Shown: in pieces, positions 54,403 to 63,107 of the stretch | Numbering within the stretch: the stretch's first letter is position 1 | How the letters are laid out: every line of letters starts with the position of its first letter | Assembly: GCA_002368355.1 (NCBI GenBank) | Contig: AP018281.1 | Coordinates: forward strand, 1,488,001-1,552,000 | Source: Chondrocystis sp. NIES-4102 | GTDB taxonomy: Bacteria > Cyanobacteriota > Cyanobacteriia > Cyanobacteriales > Xenococcaceae | Length of the DNA: 64,000 nucleotides | Direction of reading: 5' to 3' | The notes under the pieces: model-generated | Database searches by the model: none | The model's input: the letters and a program-made list of their open reading frames with translations, nothing else | What the model was told of the DNA's origin: nothing | Made by a program: the position numbers and the translations under genes

Positions 54403-56163
54403 ATGTCTAAAACAGATTTAAAAAATACTGTGGAATGGAATAACATCAACTGGCGTAAAATCCAGAAGGTGGTATTTAAGCTGCAAAAACGGATTTACAA
54501 AGCCTACGTAGACGGTGACGTGAAGAAAGGTAGAAGGCTACAAAAGACCCTCGTTAGATCCTATTACAATCGATTACTATCCGTGAGAAAGGTCACACAG
54601 GATAACCAAGGGAAGAAAACTGCTGGAGTGGATAGAATTAAATCTCTAAACCCACAACAAAGGATGGAACTCGCTCATAATCTGAAACTAGGCAATAAAT
54701 CTAAACCTATTCGTAGAGTTTGGATACCAAAACCTGGTAAGGATGAAAAGCGTCCCCTTGGTATACCTGTAATGCGCGACAGAGCAATACAAGCCCTTGC
54801 TAAAGCTGCTCTTGAACCAGAATGGGAGGCGAAATTCGAGCCAAACTCGTATGGATTCCGCCCAGGAAGGAGCGCACATGATGCCATCGGAGCAATATTT
54901 AACCAAATCAGATCTAAACCTAAATTTATACTTGATGCGGATATATCCAAATGCTTCGATAAAATTAACCATCAAAAATTACTCAACAAGCTCAACTCCT
55001 TCCCAATAATGAGAAGGCAAATGAGAGCTTGGCTAAGAGCAGATATAATTGACTTCCAAGAACATCAAAGAAATTCAAACCATCAAGGAACACCTCAAGG
55101 CGGTGTTATAAGCCCGCTTTTAGCAAATATAGCCTTACATGGTATGGAAGAACTCATGAAGAAATTCGCCTCAACCTGGAAAGGAGGGAAAAAGAAAAAT
55201 ACAAATTCCCTATCCTTAATCAGATTTGCAGACGACTTCGTTATAATTCATGAGGATCTCAAGGTAATCAAGGAATGTCAAAACATCATATCCAATTGGT
55301 TAACGGAATTAGACCTAGAAATACACCCTAATAAAACCAAGATAGTACACACCTTACACGAACATGATGGTAATAAACCAGGGTTTAATTTCCTTGGATT
55401 CAATATCAGACAATTTCCTGTAGGTAAGTATCAATCTGGTAAAGATACCAAGGGAAAAATATTAGGAATGAAAACGCTGATCAAACCAAGTAATGAAAGC
55501 ATCATAAGTCATTATAAAGACATTGCAGAAATTATAGGTAGATATAACTCAGCACCTCAATCGGCTCTTATCTCCAAACTAAACCCAATTATTAGAGGAT
55601 GGAGTAACTACTACAAAACAGTATGTAGCAAGAAAACATACTCAAAACTTGGTAACCTTATATTTCTAAGGCTATGGAGATGGGCAGTAAGAAGGCATCC
55701 TAATAAGAAAAAAACATGGATAGTAAACAAATATTGGAAAACAGTAGGTGGAAATAACTGGGTATTCGGTTTAAAAGAAGGGATTACCCTAATTAAATAT
55801 TCCGATACAGCCATCAAACGCCATGCCAAAGTTAAAGGAGAGGCCTCTCCCTATAACGGAAATACATTATACTGGGCGAAAAGGAAGGGATCTCATCCTG
55901 AACTAAAAAGCTCAGTTGCCAGATTGTTAAAACAACAGAATGGTAAATGTAGCTGGTGTAAATTAACCTTTCAAGAAGAGGACATTATCGAAATCGATCA
56001 CATCAAACCCAAAGCTATGGGTGGAAATGTCAAAGATAATCTCCAACTCTTACATCGTCATTGTCACGACGTTAAAACTAAGTATGATTTAGCTTACATT
56101 AAGAAAGCAAAAAATCCGAAAAGAGGTACTCAAAAAGAGCCAGAAAGGAGAGAAGCCGTATGA
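54403..56163 (+). CDS. Group II intron maturase: reverse transcriptase plus HNH endonuclease
   Basis: A 586-residue intron-encoded protein. The RT domain shows RRVWIPKPGKDEKRPLGIP, NSYGFRPGRSAHDAIG, LDADISKCFDKINH, GTPQGGVISPLLANIALHGM and the catalytic box IRFADDFVIIHED. The maturase X domain follows (about 350-500; GWSNYYKTVCSKKTYSKL). The C-terminal HNH nuclease is CSWCKLTF...IEIDHIKPKAMGGN...LLHRHCHDVKT. It aids intron splicing and retrohoming. Its stop codon (56161-56163) lies inside domain V, so ribosomes reach the catalytic RNA core. Confidence 0.95.
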   Translation: MSKTDLKNTVEWNNINWRKIQKVVFKLQKRIYKAYVDGDVKKGRRLQKTLVRSYYNRLLSVRKVTQDNQGKKTAGVDRIKSLNPQQRMELAHNLKLGNKSKPIRRVWIPKPGKDEKRPLGIPVMRDRAIQALAKAALEPEWEAKFEPNSYGFRPGRSAHDAIGAIFNQIRSKPKFILDADISKCFDKINHQKLLNKLNSFPIMRRQMRAWLRADIIDFQEHQRNSNHQGTPQGGVISPLLANIALHGMEELMKKFASTWKGGKKKNTNSLSLIRFADDFVIIHEDLKVIKECQNIISNWLTELDLEIHPNKTKIVHTLHEHDGNKPGFNFLGFNIRQFPVGKYQSGKDTKGKILGMKTLIKPSNESIISHYKDIAEIIGRYNSAPQSALISKLNPIIRGWSNYYKTVCSKKTYSKLGNLIFLRLWRWAVRRHPNKKKTWIVNKYWKTVGGNNWVFGLKEGITLIKYSDTAIKRHAKVKGEASPYNGNTLYWAKRKGSHPELKSSVARLLKQQNGKCSWCKLTFQEEDIIEIDHIKPKAMGGNVKDNLQLLHRHCHDVKTKYDLAYIKKAKNPKRGTQKEPERREAV

Positions 56164-56227
56164 TGGGAAACTATCACGTACGGTTTTGAAGACGAGTCGG
56201 ACTGGTGACAGTCTGGCTTAGTTTAAC

Positions 56228-57451
56228 CCTAACCAACAAACAAAGCTAGAAGATGTTAATTATTATCAAAAGCTTTATTATCATCGTTTAGGCACAGATC
56301 AAGCAGAAGACATACTAATTTATCAACGCCAAGATCAAAAAGAATGGGGCTTTAGTGGTGGTGTCACCGAAGATGGCAAATATCTAATTATTAGTGTGTG
56401 GTTGGGAACAGATAGTAAGAATTTACTATTCTATCAAAACCTAGAGCAACCTGATAGTCAGGTTATCGAGTTAATTAATCAATTTGAAGCCAGTTATAGC
56501 GTAATTGATAATAATCAAGATACTTTATGGATACAAACAGATCTAAACGCCCCTCGTGGTCGAGTTATAGCCATAGATCTTAATCAGAGAGATCCAGCTA
56601 ACTGGCAAGAAATCATTCCTCAAGCCGAAGAAACGTTAGGAAGTGTAGGGATTTTAAATAATCAGTTTGTCACTAACTATCTTCAGGATGCGCGATCGCA
56701 AATTAAAATTTTTAATCTAGATGGTACATTTGTTCGGCAAGTTGAATTACCAGGAATTGGATCTGTAGGAGGTTTTAACGGTAAAAGAGAAGATAAAGAC
56801 ACATTCTATACTTTTACTAGTTTTACAACTCCTCCCACCATATATCGTTACGACATGGTTACAGGAAAAAGTACACTGTTTCGTCAACCCCAGGTAGATT
56901 TTAATCCTGATGATTATCAAACCCAGCAGATTTTTTACTCCAGTAAAGATGGTACAAAAGTTCCTATGTTTATCACCTATAAACGAGGAATCAAGTTAGA
57001 TGGAAATAATCCTACCTACTTATATGGGTATGGTGGTTTTAATGTTTCCCTCACCCCCAGCTTTTCCATAAGTAATCTTGTGTGGTTAGAAATGGGTGGG
57101 ATATATGCCGTTGCCAATTTAAGGGGTGGTGGCGAATATGGCGAAGCTTGGCATCAAGCAGGAATGAAAGACAAAAAACAAAATGTTTTCGATGACTTTA
57201 TTGCAGGAGCAGAATGGTTAATCAAGAATCAATATACCTCAACTAAGAAACTGGCGATCGCTGGTGGTAGTAATGGTGGGTTATTAGTTGGTGCTTGTAT
57301 TATTCAACGCCCAGATCTCTTTGCTGCTGCTATTCCTTCTGTCGGGGTTTTAGATATGCTGCGATTTCATAAATTTACCATCGGTTGGGCTTGGTGTTCG
57401 GAATATGGTAGCCCAGATAATGAAGCAGATTTTCAAACCCTCTATAAATAT
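56228..57451 (+). pseudogene. Prolyl oligopeptidase, exon 2 of 3
   Basis: The middle 408 codons of the S9 prolyl oligopeptidase: the rest of the propeller (LVYHRLGTDQAED-type and EDGKYLIISVWLGTD) and the start of the catalytic alpha/beta-hydrolase domain with ANLRGGGEYGEAWHQAGM and the nucleophile motif GGSNGGLL. It ends in FQTLYKY at 57451, where an antisense group II intron starts. The frame is continuous, without stop or shift. Confidence 0.9.
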
Positions 57452-57558
57452 GTTAAACTGAGCCACCTTGTCACCAAGATGACTCGTCTTCAGAACGCAT
57501 CATGCGACTTTCACCGCAATGCGCTCCTCTCTAATTAGGCACTTTTTATGTGCACCAT

Positions 57559-59373
57559 TCAGACTGTTGTGGGTATATCTTCATCCCAAATCCAATTTGA
57601 ATTATCAAATTGTTTCCGAAATTTTGTGTATATTTTTTCCCACTCTTTGCGTATTTCGTAACTTTTGATGGCTACTAAATCCGTTTTAGTCTTAACATCA
57701 TGACAGTGTTTGTGTAATAACTGGAGATTTTCATAGTTGTTTTTACCACCTGCTTTTATTGCAATGATGTGATCTTTTTCTATTTTGTCTCCAGGTTTGA
57801 ATATTAACTTACAGTGGTTACATTTGCCTCTTTGTTTCTTTAACAACTTAGCCTTGGAGTCTGGCATTCCAATGTATTTACCCATTCTCGTACTCCAGTA
57901 AGTTAGATTACCATCATAAGGACTACTTTCTCCTTTGACTTTAATATGTCGGATTATTTTTGTGTCTTGGTGTTTTGGTAATGTGATATAAGCATCATCA
58001 ACTTTACACAAAAAATTCCAATTGTTTAAGCCTATGGAATGCCAGTATTTTTTGTTTACCCAGGATTTGCTTTTGTTGGGATGTCTTCGATATCCCCATC
58101 TGAGGAGTTTTCTAATTAGTAGGTTGTATACCTTACTGAAGGTAACTTTACTGCATACTGCTTTGTAATAATTACACCATCCAGTTATCACTGGTTTTAG
58201 ATTTTTAATCAGTGAAATTTGTGGTGCTGCTTTGTGGGCATTTATTACTTCGGCAAGTTTGTGGTAATGTTCTTTGACTTTTTCCTTGGATGGTTTGATT
58301 ATCGTTTTGAACCCAAGCTTTTTGCCATGTGTATTTTTACCTGATTGATGTTTTCCAACTTTGTATTGTCGAATGTTGAACCCCAAGAAATCGAACCCTG
58401 GCTCATTGCCTTCATACTCGTTTAATGAGTTTCTGATTGTGGTTTTTTCTTGGTTTAATTCTAATCCGATGTTTCCGAGCCATTCTTCTATAATCCCTTT
58501 GCAATTTTCAATCACTTTAAGGTCATGATGGATTATACAAAAGTCATCTGCATATCGGATTAGTGAAAGAGATTTTTTGTTATTTTTCTCATTTCCTTTC
58601 CAAGATGCAGCGAATTCTTTAATCCTCATTTCCATTCCGTGTAGGGCTATGTTAGCTAGTAGTGGGCTAATGACCCCACCCTGTGGGCTTCCTTCTTTTG
58701 GAAATAATATTTTTCCTCTGTCTAGAATACCAGCTTTTAGCCATGCCCTTATTTGTTTCCTTGCTTTGGGGAAGGTATTTATCTTTTGTAGAAGTTTGGT
58801 ATGGTTGATGCGGTCAAAACACTTGCTAATATCAGCATCCAATACATATTTAGATTGATATCTAATGGCATTGAATATTGACTCAATAGCATCTTGGCAG
58901 TTCCTTCCTGGTCTAAACCCGTAAGAATTTGGTTCAAAACGGGCTTCCCATTCAGGTTCAAGTGCTGTCTTGACCAGAGCTTGTGAAGCTCTATCATGTA
59001 TTGTGGGTATGCCAAGAGGACGTTCTTTGCCATTTGCTTTAGGAATGTAAACCCGACGAACGGGCATACACTTTTCACTTAGGCTTAGTTCTTTTGCGAG
59101 CTTGAGACGTTGTGTGGGGTTTAAGGATTTAATACCGTCTACCCCTGATGTCTTTTTGCCCTGGTTGTCTTGGCTTACCTTTCTTACTGCCAACAACTTA
59201 GCGTTGTATGAGTTCAAAAGAGTTTTTTGCAACCGTCGTAATTTTCTTACATTGTCACTTTTGCTGGCTTGATAAATGCGCTTTTGTAACTTAAAAACTG
59301 ATAATTCGACTTTACGCCAATTTATCTCGTTCCATGCCACAGTATTCGTTTTAATTGAATCTGTATTAGCCAT
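57559..59373 (-). CDS. Group II intron maturase of the antisense intron
   Basis: A 604-residue intron protein (from ATG 59373; an ATG 45 bases upstream is possible). It has the same layout as the other intron protein: RT with RRVYIPKANGKERPLGIP, GFRPGRNCQDAIES, GSPQGGVISPLLANIALHGM and the box IRYADDFCIIHHD; maturase X; and HNH with CNHCKLIF, IEKDHIIAIKAGG and LLHKHCHDVKT. The two proteins are clearly homologous but far from identical, so these are two separate intron lineages or old copies rather than a fresh duplication. All catalytic motifs look intact. Confidence 0.95.
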   Translation of the reverse strand: MANTDSIKTNTVAWNEINWRKVELSVFKLQKRIYQASKSDNVRKLRRLQKTLLNSYNAKLLAVRKVSQDNQGKKTSGVDGIKSLNPTQRLKLAKELSLSEKCMPVRRVYIPKANGKERPLGIPTIHDRASQALVKTALEPEWEARFEPNSYGFRPGRNCQDAIESIFNAIRYQSKYVLDADISKCFDRINHTKLLQKINTFPKARKQIRAWLKAGILDRGKILFPKEGSPQGGVISPLLANIALHGMEMRIKEFAASWKGNEKNNKKSLSLIRYADDFCIIHHDLKVIENCKGIIEEWLGNIGLELNQEKTTIRNSLNEYEGNEPGFDFLGFNIRQYKVGKHQSGKNTHGKKLGFKTIIKPSKEKVKEHYHKLAEVINAHKAAPQISLIKNLKPVITGWCNYYKAVCSKVTFSKVYNLLIRKLLRWGYRRHPNKSKSWVNKKYWHSIGLNNWNFLCKVDDAYITLPKHQDTKIIRHIKVKGESSPYDGNLTYWSTRMGKYIGMPDSKAKLLKKQRGKCNHCKLIFKPGDKIEKDHIIAIKAGGKNNYENLQLLHKHCHDVKTKTDLVAIKSYEIRKEWEKIYTKFRKQFDNSNWIWDEDIPTTV

Positions 59374-59689
59374 ATATATTACTACTTGTTCTTTTATCTT
59401 CCTAATTAAAGTCGGCACGTGGGCATATCCCTGGCATTACACCATCTGTCGCCAGCATTACTCGTTGTTTCGAGTTAGGGCTTTTGCTTTTTGCCGAATC
59501 CTGCTCTTCCTATAACCTCTGTTTCCAGAGATGATGCGCCTTGGCTGGCTACTCAAATTATTTGAGAGTTATAGAAAGGTTTCTTCGTTCCAAGTGTTCG
59601 TTGGTTTGATTCTTTAGGACGTGACTTTCCACCGAGAGTTAAGGATGTTGAATATGAGAAGGAAAAATCTCATATCCTTGGTTTCTCTT

Positions 59690-59900
59690 TTGCCTTTTGG
59701 CTACAGCCTGTCAGTCCGTTTGGCTGTGTTATGGTTACGGTGGTTTTAGTCTATTCCATTACTCCGAGAACTTAAGGATGTTGTAATGTATTCCATTCAA
59801 AATACATTCCTGTTCTATTGTCATTTTGACTACAGCCTATCAGTCTGTTTGGCTGTTTCACTCTTACGGAGCTTAAGGAAACTTCGCTTTCGCTATCCAT
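59690..59900 (-). repeat. Tandem repeat of about 129 nt inside the antisense intron
   Basis: GGCTACAGCCTGTCAGTC (from 59699) and GACTACAGCCTATCAGTC (from 59828) are imperfect direct copies spaced 129 bp apart in the 5' part of the intron. The first intron has the matching duplication (about 133 bp), so it is a shared trait of these introns' domain I. Confidence 0.65.
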
Positions 59901-60196
59901 AGATTTTCTATCTTGCTTGCAGTAGCACCGAATTAGACTATCAGTGAGAACCGCTTTTATCCCCGCTTCAGGCGTTGATGACCAGTCGCGAACCTGGGGG
60001 ATATGCTTTTACCGCCAACATCTGCGGAGTGAGACTTGAGTTTGTAAGCTAACTAGGCTTAATCCTTGTTATAGGAGTTCTCGCACTCACACGATACACT
60101 TAGTTATCATCAATATGGCTTTACCTAAAAGTATTTAGCCTGTTGATGTCAGTAGTCCCCATACTAAATAGTATGTTTATACTGAACGAATCGCAC

Positions 60197-60463
60197 TCTC
60201 CTCTCCACAATATTCAAACAGGTAAAGCTTATCCTGCAACCATGATTACCACAGCAGATCACGATGATCGGGTTGTACCTGCTCATAGTTTTAAATTTGC
60301 TGCTGCCTTGCAAGCTGCCCATCAAGGAGAGCAACCAATTTTAATTAGAATTGAAACCTTAGCAGGACATGGTGCTGGTAAGCCTACTAAGAAGATTATT
60401 GAAGAAACAGCCGATAAATGGGCATTTTTAGTAGCTAATCTGGATATTTCTTTAGATTGGTAA
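60197..60463 (+). pseudogene. Prolyl oligopeptidase, exon 3 of 3 (catalytic Asp and His)
   Basis: The last 88 codons of the prolyl oligopeptidase: [16 protein letters not shown], then [17 protein letters not shown] with the catalytic Asp, and [12 protein letters not shown] with the catalytic His. It follows the antisense intron. No other lesion is seen, so the inactivation is probably recent. A strong terminator ends the gene at 60474-60508. Confidence 0.9.
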
Positions 60464-60473
60464 CATTAAACTG

Positions 60474-60508
60474 AGTGGGCAAGGTTTAACTTGTTTTGCC
60501 CACCTTTT
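60474..60508 (+). terminator. Rho-independent terminator of the prolyl oligopeptidase gene
   Basis: GTGGGCAA (60474-60481) pairs perfectly with TTGCCCAC (60495-60502), an 8-bp stem with a 13-base loop, followed by CTTTTTAG. Confidence 0.87.
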
Positions 60509-60585
60509 TAGATCATCTACAAATAGATATTATTATTAAGTCTTTATCGCAATATTGCTATAATAGTTCTTAGGAATAAGTCATC

Positions 60586-60993
60586 ATGCCCACAACTTTG
60601 ATACTGTTTTATCAGGAAAAAGAAGGGGATGCTCCCGTAGTGGACTGGCTTATAGAGCTAAAAGCCAAAAATTCCCAAGGGTTTGCTAACCGTGTCGGTC
60701 GTATTCGCCAGCTTCACAGTAGCGGTCACGAACTGCGCAGACCCTCAGGAGATTACTTACAAGACGGTATCTATGAACTTCGAGCTAAACATAGAAGCGT
60801 TCAGTATCGGATATTCTACTTTTTCAGTGGTAAAGACATTGCTGTATTGGGTCATTCTATAATCAAAAAAACCTCTGCCATACCAAAAAAAGATATCGAC
60901 CTAGCAATTAAAAGAAAAAAGAAATTCGAGCAAGACCCAGAACAACACACCTATCGAGGACAAATAACAGATGAAAACTCAAACAACTACTGA
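60586..60993 (+). CDS. RelE/HigB-type toxin
   Basis: A 135-residue toxin of the RelE superfamily (phage Gp49-like, DUF891). Signature elements are DAPVVDWLIELK near the start, LHSSGHELRRPSGDYLQDGIYELRAKHRSVQYRIFYFF, then AVLGHSIIKKTSAIPKKDIDLAIKRK. Such toxins cleave mRNA on the ribosome. The gene ends inside the next gene, the antitoxin (23-base overlap), a reversed order (toxin first) typical of HigBA. Confidence 0.88.
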   Translation: MPTTLILFYQEKEGDAPVVDWLIELKAKNSQGFANRVGRIRQLHSSGHELRRPSGDYLQDGIYELRAKHRSVQYRIFYFFSGKDIAVLGHSIIKKTSAIPKKDIDLAIKRKKKFEQDPEQHTYRGQITDENSNNY

Positions 60994-61273
60994 CGGCATG
61001 ACAATTATCGAGCAAATGATTGGAGATAATGCCTCACTCAAACAGATGTACGAGGAAGCAACTATTAATGCCCATGTCGCTCAATTAATTTATGATGCTC
61101 GATGTCAAGCTAATCTGAGCCAAAAAGAACTAGCCCAAATGATTGGCACTACTCAATCAGTTATTTCCCGTCTAGAAGATGCAGATTATCAAGGACATTC
61201 ACTTTCAATGTTGAGTCGAATTGCTCAAGCTACTGGTCGTCAAGTGAAGATCGATCTGGTTTCTATTCACTAG
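60971..61273 (+). CDS. HigA-type antitoxin, XRE family HTH
   Basis: A 100-residue antitoxin with a HTH of the Xre/Cro type: LSQKELAQMIGTTQSVISRLEDADYQG. The N-terminal half has NAHVAQLIYDARCQANLS. It overlaps the toxin gene by 23 bp, showing translational coupling. It should bind the toxin and repress the operon. It may stabilise the flanking mobile-element cluster only by chance of position. Confidence 0.9.
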   Translation: MKTQTTTDGMTIIEQMIGDNASLKQMYEEATINAHVAQLIYDARCQANLSQKELAQMIGTTQSVISRLEDADYQGHSLSMLSRIAQATGRQVKIDLVSIH

Positions 61274-61503
61274 CACAAATGTAATTATATAGTGCTTATA
61301 GGTCAGAAGTCAGTAATTATCCATGATCATTTACCAACTAAAAGCCAAGAAACTAAAAGCAGAAAGCTAAATTATATAGAAATGTATTGCTATAGCTACA
61401 ATAACTTAGGTTAGGAAGTTAAATAATTAATCGCAAACAGGGGATTAATTAACTTATCCTAATTTAAATTAGTACGCCTATATTAGTTAACTGAAAATTA
61501 TAA

Positions 61504-62136
61504 CTACGAAGTAGAAGAAATAGTTTGACGTTTAAACATTTCCTTGAGGACTAGAGCAGGATCGACATAATCGCCATTATGCTTAAGTACCCAGTGTAAA
61601 TGTGGCCCTGTGGTTCTGCCACTCATACCAATTCTACCAATTCTTGACCCTGCGGGCAGAGTTTGACCTAAAACAATTTGAATTCCTCCATCTCGGTCAA
61701 TTAAATAAGTTCCAGTAGAAGCACTTTGGACATAGCCTTCCATGTGACAGTAACTATGTACCCATGCTCCCGACTGAATAGAAATCGATGTGCCACAAGC
61801 AGTATCATCAGATAATTCTATCACTTTACCTGACCACCAACTACGGATATAACTACCACGGGGAGCAGCTAAATCGAGACCATTGTGAAATTGGCGATCG
61901 CCTGTTACAGGGGAAATACGATAACCAAACCCAGAAGTATAAGATTGGAAATTTTCCACAGGGAATGAGCCTTTATTCCAAAGAGCAGAGACGTTTTGAG
62001 CAACTAAATTATTTTTAGGTACATCCGAGGCGTGGGTTTGCAAAGCCTTCCAATTGGATAATCCCAAGGATAATATCAGAGTCACTAGTGCAATACCTAG
62101 TAAACGACGATAACGAACTTTAAATTTGTAGATCAT
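61504..62136 (-). CDS. M23 family peptidase (LytM-type, secreted)
   Basis: A 210-residue zinc metallopeptidase of the M23 family with an N-terminal membrane anchor or signal (RRLLGIALVTLILSLGLSN). The active-site motifs are FHNGLDLAAPRG (HxxxD), SYCHMEGYVQS and HLHWVLKHNGDYVDP. It probably cleaves peptide crosslinks in peptidoglycan. The sequence SGFGYRISPVTGDRQFHNG is the usual start of the catalytic domain. It stands alone. Confidence 0.9.
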   Translation of the reverse strand: MIYKFKVRYRRLLGIALVTLILSLGLSNWKALQTHASDVPKNNLVAQNVSALWNKGSFPVENFQSYTSGFGYRISPVTGDRQFHNGLDLAAPRGSYIRSWWSGKVIELSDDTACGTSISIQSGAWVHSYCHMEGYVQSASTGTYLIDRDGGIQIVLGQTLPAGSRIGRIGMSGRTTGPHLHWVLKHNGDYVDPALVLKEMFKRQTISSTS

Positions 62137-62692
62137 TTATTTTGGCTCAATCACTATAATAATTCGTGTTTATTTGTCCTAATTTGTGGTTATTAGTTCT
62201 ATATTGAAGGAAATCAAAGATAAAAAGATTCCTTTGGTATTTTTAGCAGAGAATAGATAATTTTTAAGTAATAACTGCTGGACAAACTGATAGAATCAAT
62301 AGTATTTCTGAAATTGCTAAAGTCCTTTCCCAATATACTGTCTAATTTTTCCAGTCGCAAGATTATTAAAGCAATCTGAATCTGAGTGGAAACTTTAATT
62401 TATCTTAGGTCATGGGTGATAAGTTACAACGGTGTATTAGTTATTGATCGCTACTATTTACTTTTTCCCGATCGCCGATAAATCGTACTAGTGCTTGGCA
62501 AAACTATATATTACTTAACTTATAACCTAGATCTTATAAGTTTATTTTGGGTGTTGGGAAGATAGCAAGAGAAACAAATTGAAAGTTTTAATTGTCCTAT
62601 TTATTTTTATCCATAGATCTAAATAAATAATCAATGGGTTTTATACTTTTAAAACTGATTAAAATACATTTAAAATAAATAATTACCATAAA
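62137..62692. other. 560-bp AT-rich intergenic region
   Basis: Between divergent genes (M23 peptidase and a small membrane protein). No coding frame, tRNA or strong hairpin was found. Confidence 0.5.
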
Positions 62693-63085
62693 ATGAGATT
62701 AAATATAATTCCTTTTGCTTTTGAGATTGATACAGTTAACTTGGCAAGTAGTTGTATTTGGTCTTTAGCTCTTTATATCGGTTTAGATTCAACTAAAAAC
62801 TGGATTAGCAATCAATTAGAAAGATGGTTTAACTTTGCTGAAGGTTGGCTTTATACCTCCAGTGAGGAATTAGAAGCAACTCGTGTGGCTAGAGAAGCTC
62901 AAAATGCCTTTTACGCATCGATATTAAGTATTATTCCGTTCCTAGTTGCAGGTATATTAACCAATTGGCTAATAAACATTAGTTTTGGTGGAAGTAGTTG
63001 GGCGATCGCTTTAGGGGTGATGACTTGTATTCTCTGTAGTTTATTTGCCTTAGCCAATCAAAATTATGATGAGGATGAGGATTGA
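62693..63085 (+). CDS. Small membrane protein of unknown function
   Basis: A 130-residue protein with hydrophobic segments near 15-32 and two near 76-98 and 102-122, and a charged middle (NWISNQLERWFNFAEGWLYTSSEELEATRVAREAQN). The C-terminal tail is acidic (NYDEDED). No family is recognised. It lies 22 bp before the DUF3616 gene and may be co-transcribed with it. Confidence 0.58.
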   Translation: MRLNIIPFAFEIDTVNLASSCIWSLALYIGLDSTKNWISNQLERWFNFAEGWLYTSSEELEATRVAREAQNAFYASILSIIPFLVAGILTNWLINISFGGSSWAIALGVMTCILCSLFALANQNYDEDED

Positions 63086-63107
63086 TTAACGCACTGATTA
63101 TATAGAG

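Larger units (their letters stand above)
53564..56227 (+). mobile_element. Group II intron, sense orientation, in the prolyl oligopeptidase gene
   Basis: A 2664-bp intron with the 5' consensus GTGCG and a 3' end in ...TTTAAC. Domain V is 56154-56187 (AGCCGTATGATGGGAAAC then CTATCACGTACGGTTT), and domain VI follows. It encodes its own maturase in domain IV. The 5' RNA part contains two imperfect tandem copies of about 133 bp. Exon-exon joining restores the host frame exactly, so splicing would give a correct mRNA. Confidence 0.93.
57452..60196 (-). mobile_element. Group II intron in antisense orientation, inserted in the prolyl oligopeptidase gene
   Basis: A 2745-bp intron on the minus strand relative to its host gene. 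Its 5' end (GTGCG, complementary to 60192-60196) faces exon 3; its 3' end (...TTTAAC, complementary to 57452-57457) faces exon 2. Domain V lies at about 57492-57525 (AGCGCATTGCGGTGAAAG on the minus strand). Because only the minus-strand RNA can splice, the insertion should not be removed from the host mRNA. The flanking host sequence joins perfectly in frame (LYKY then SPLHNIQTG). Confidence 0.92.

Noticed and set aside
61274-61503. Possible small RNA or gene between the antitoxin and the M23 peptidase
   Set aside because: Only short degenerate AAAAGC-type repeats are visible, without frame or hairpin.
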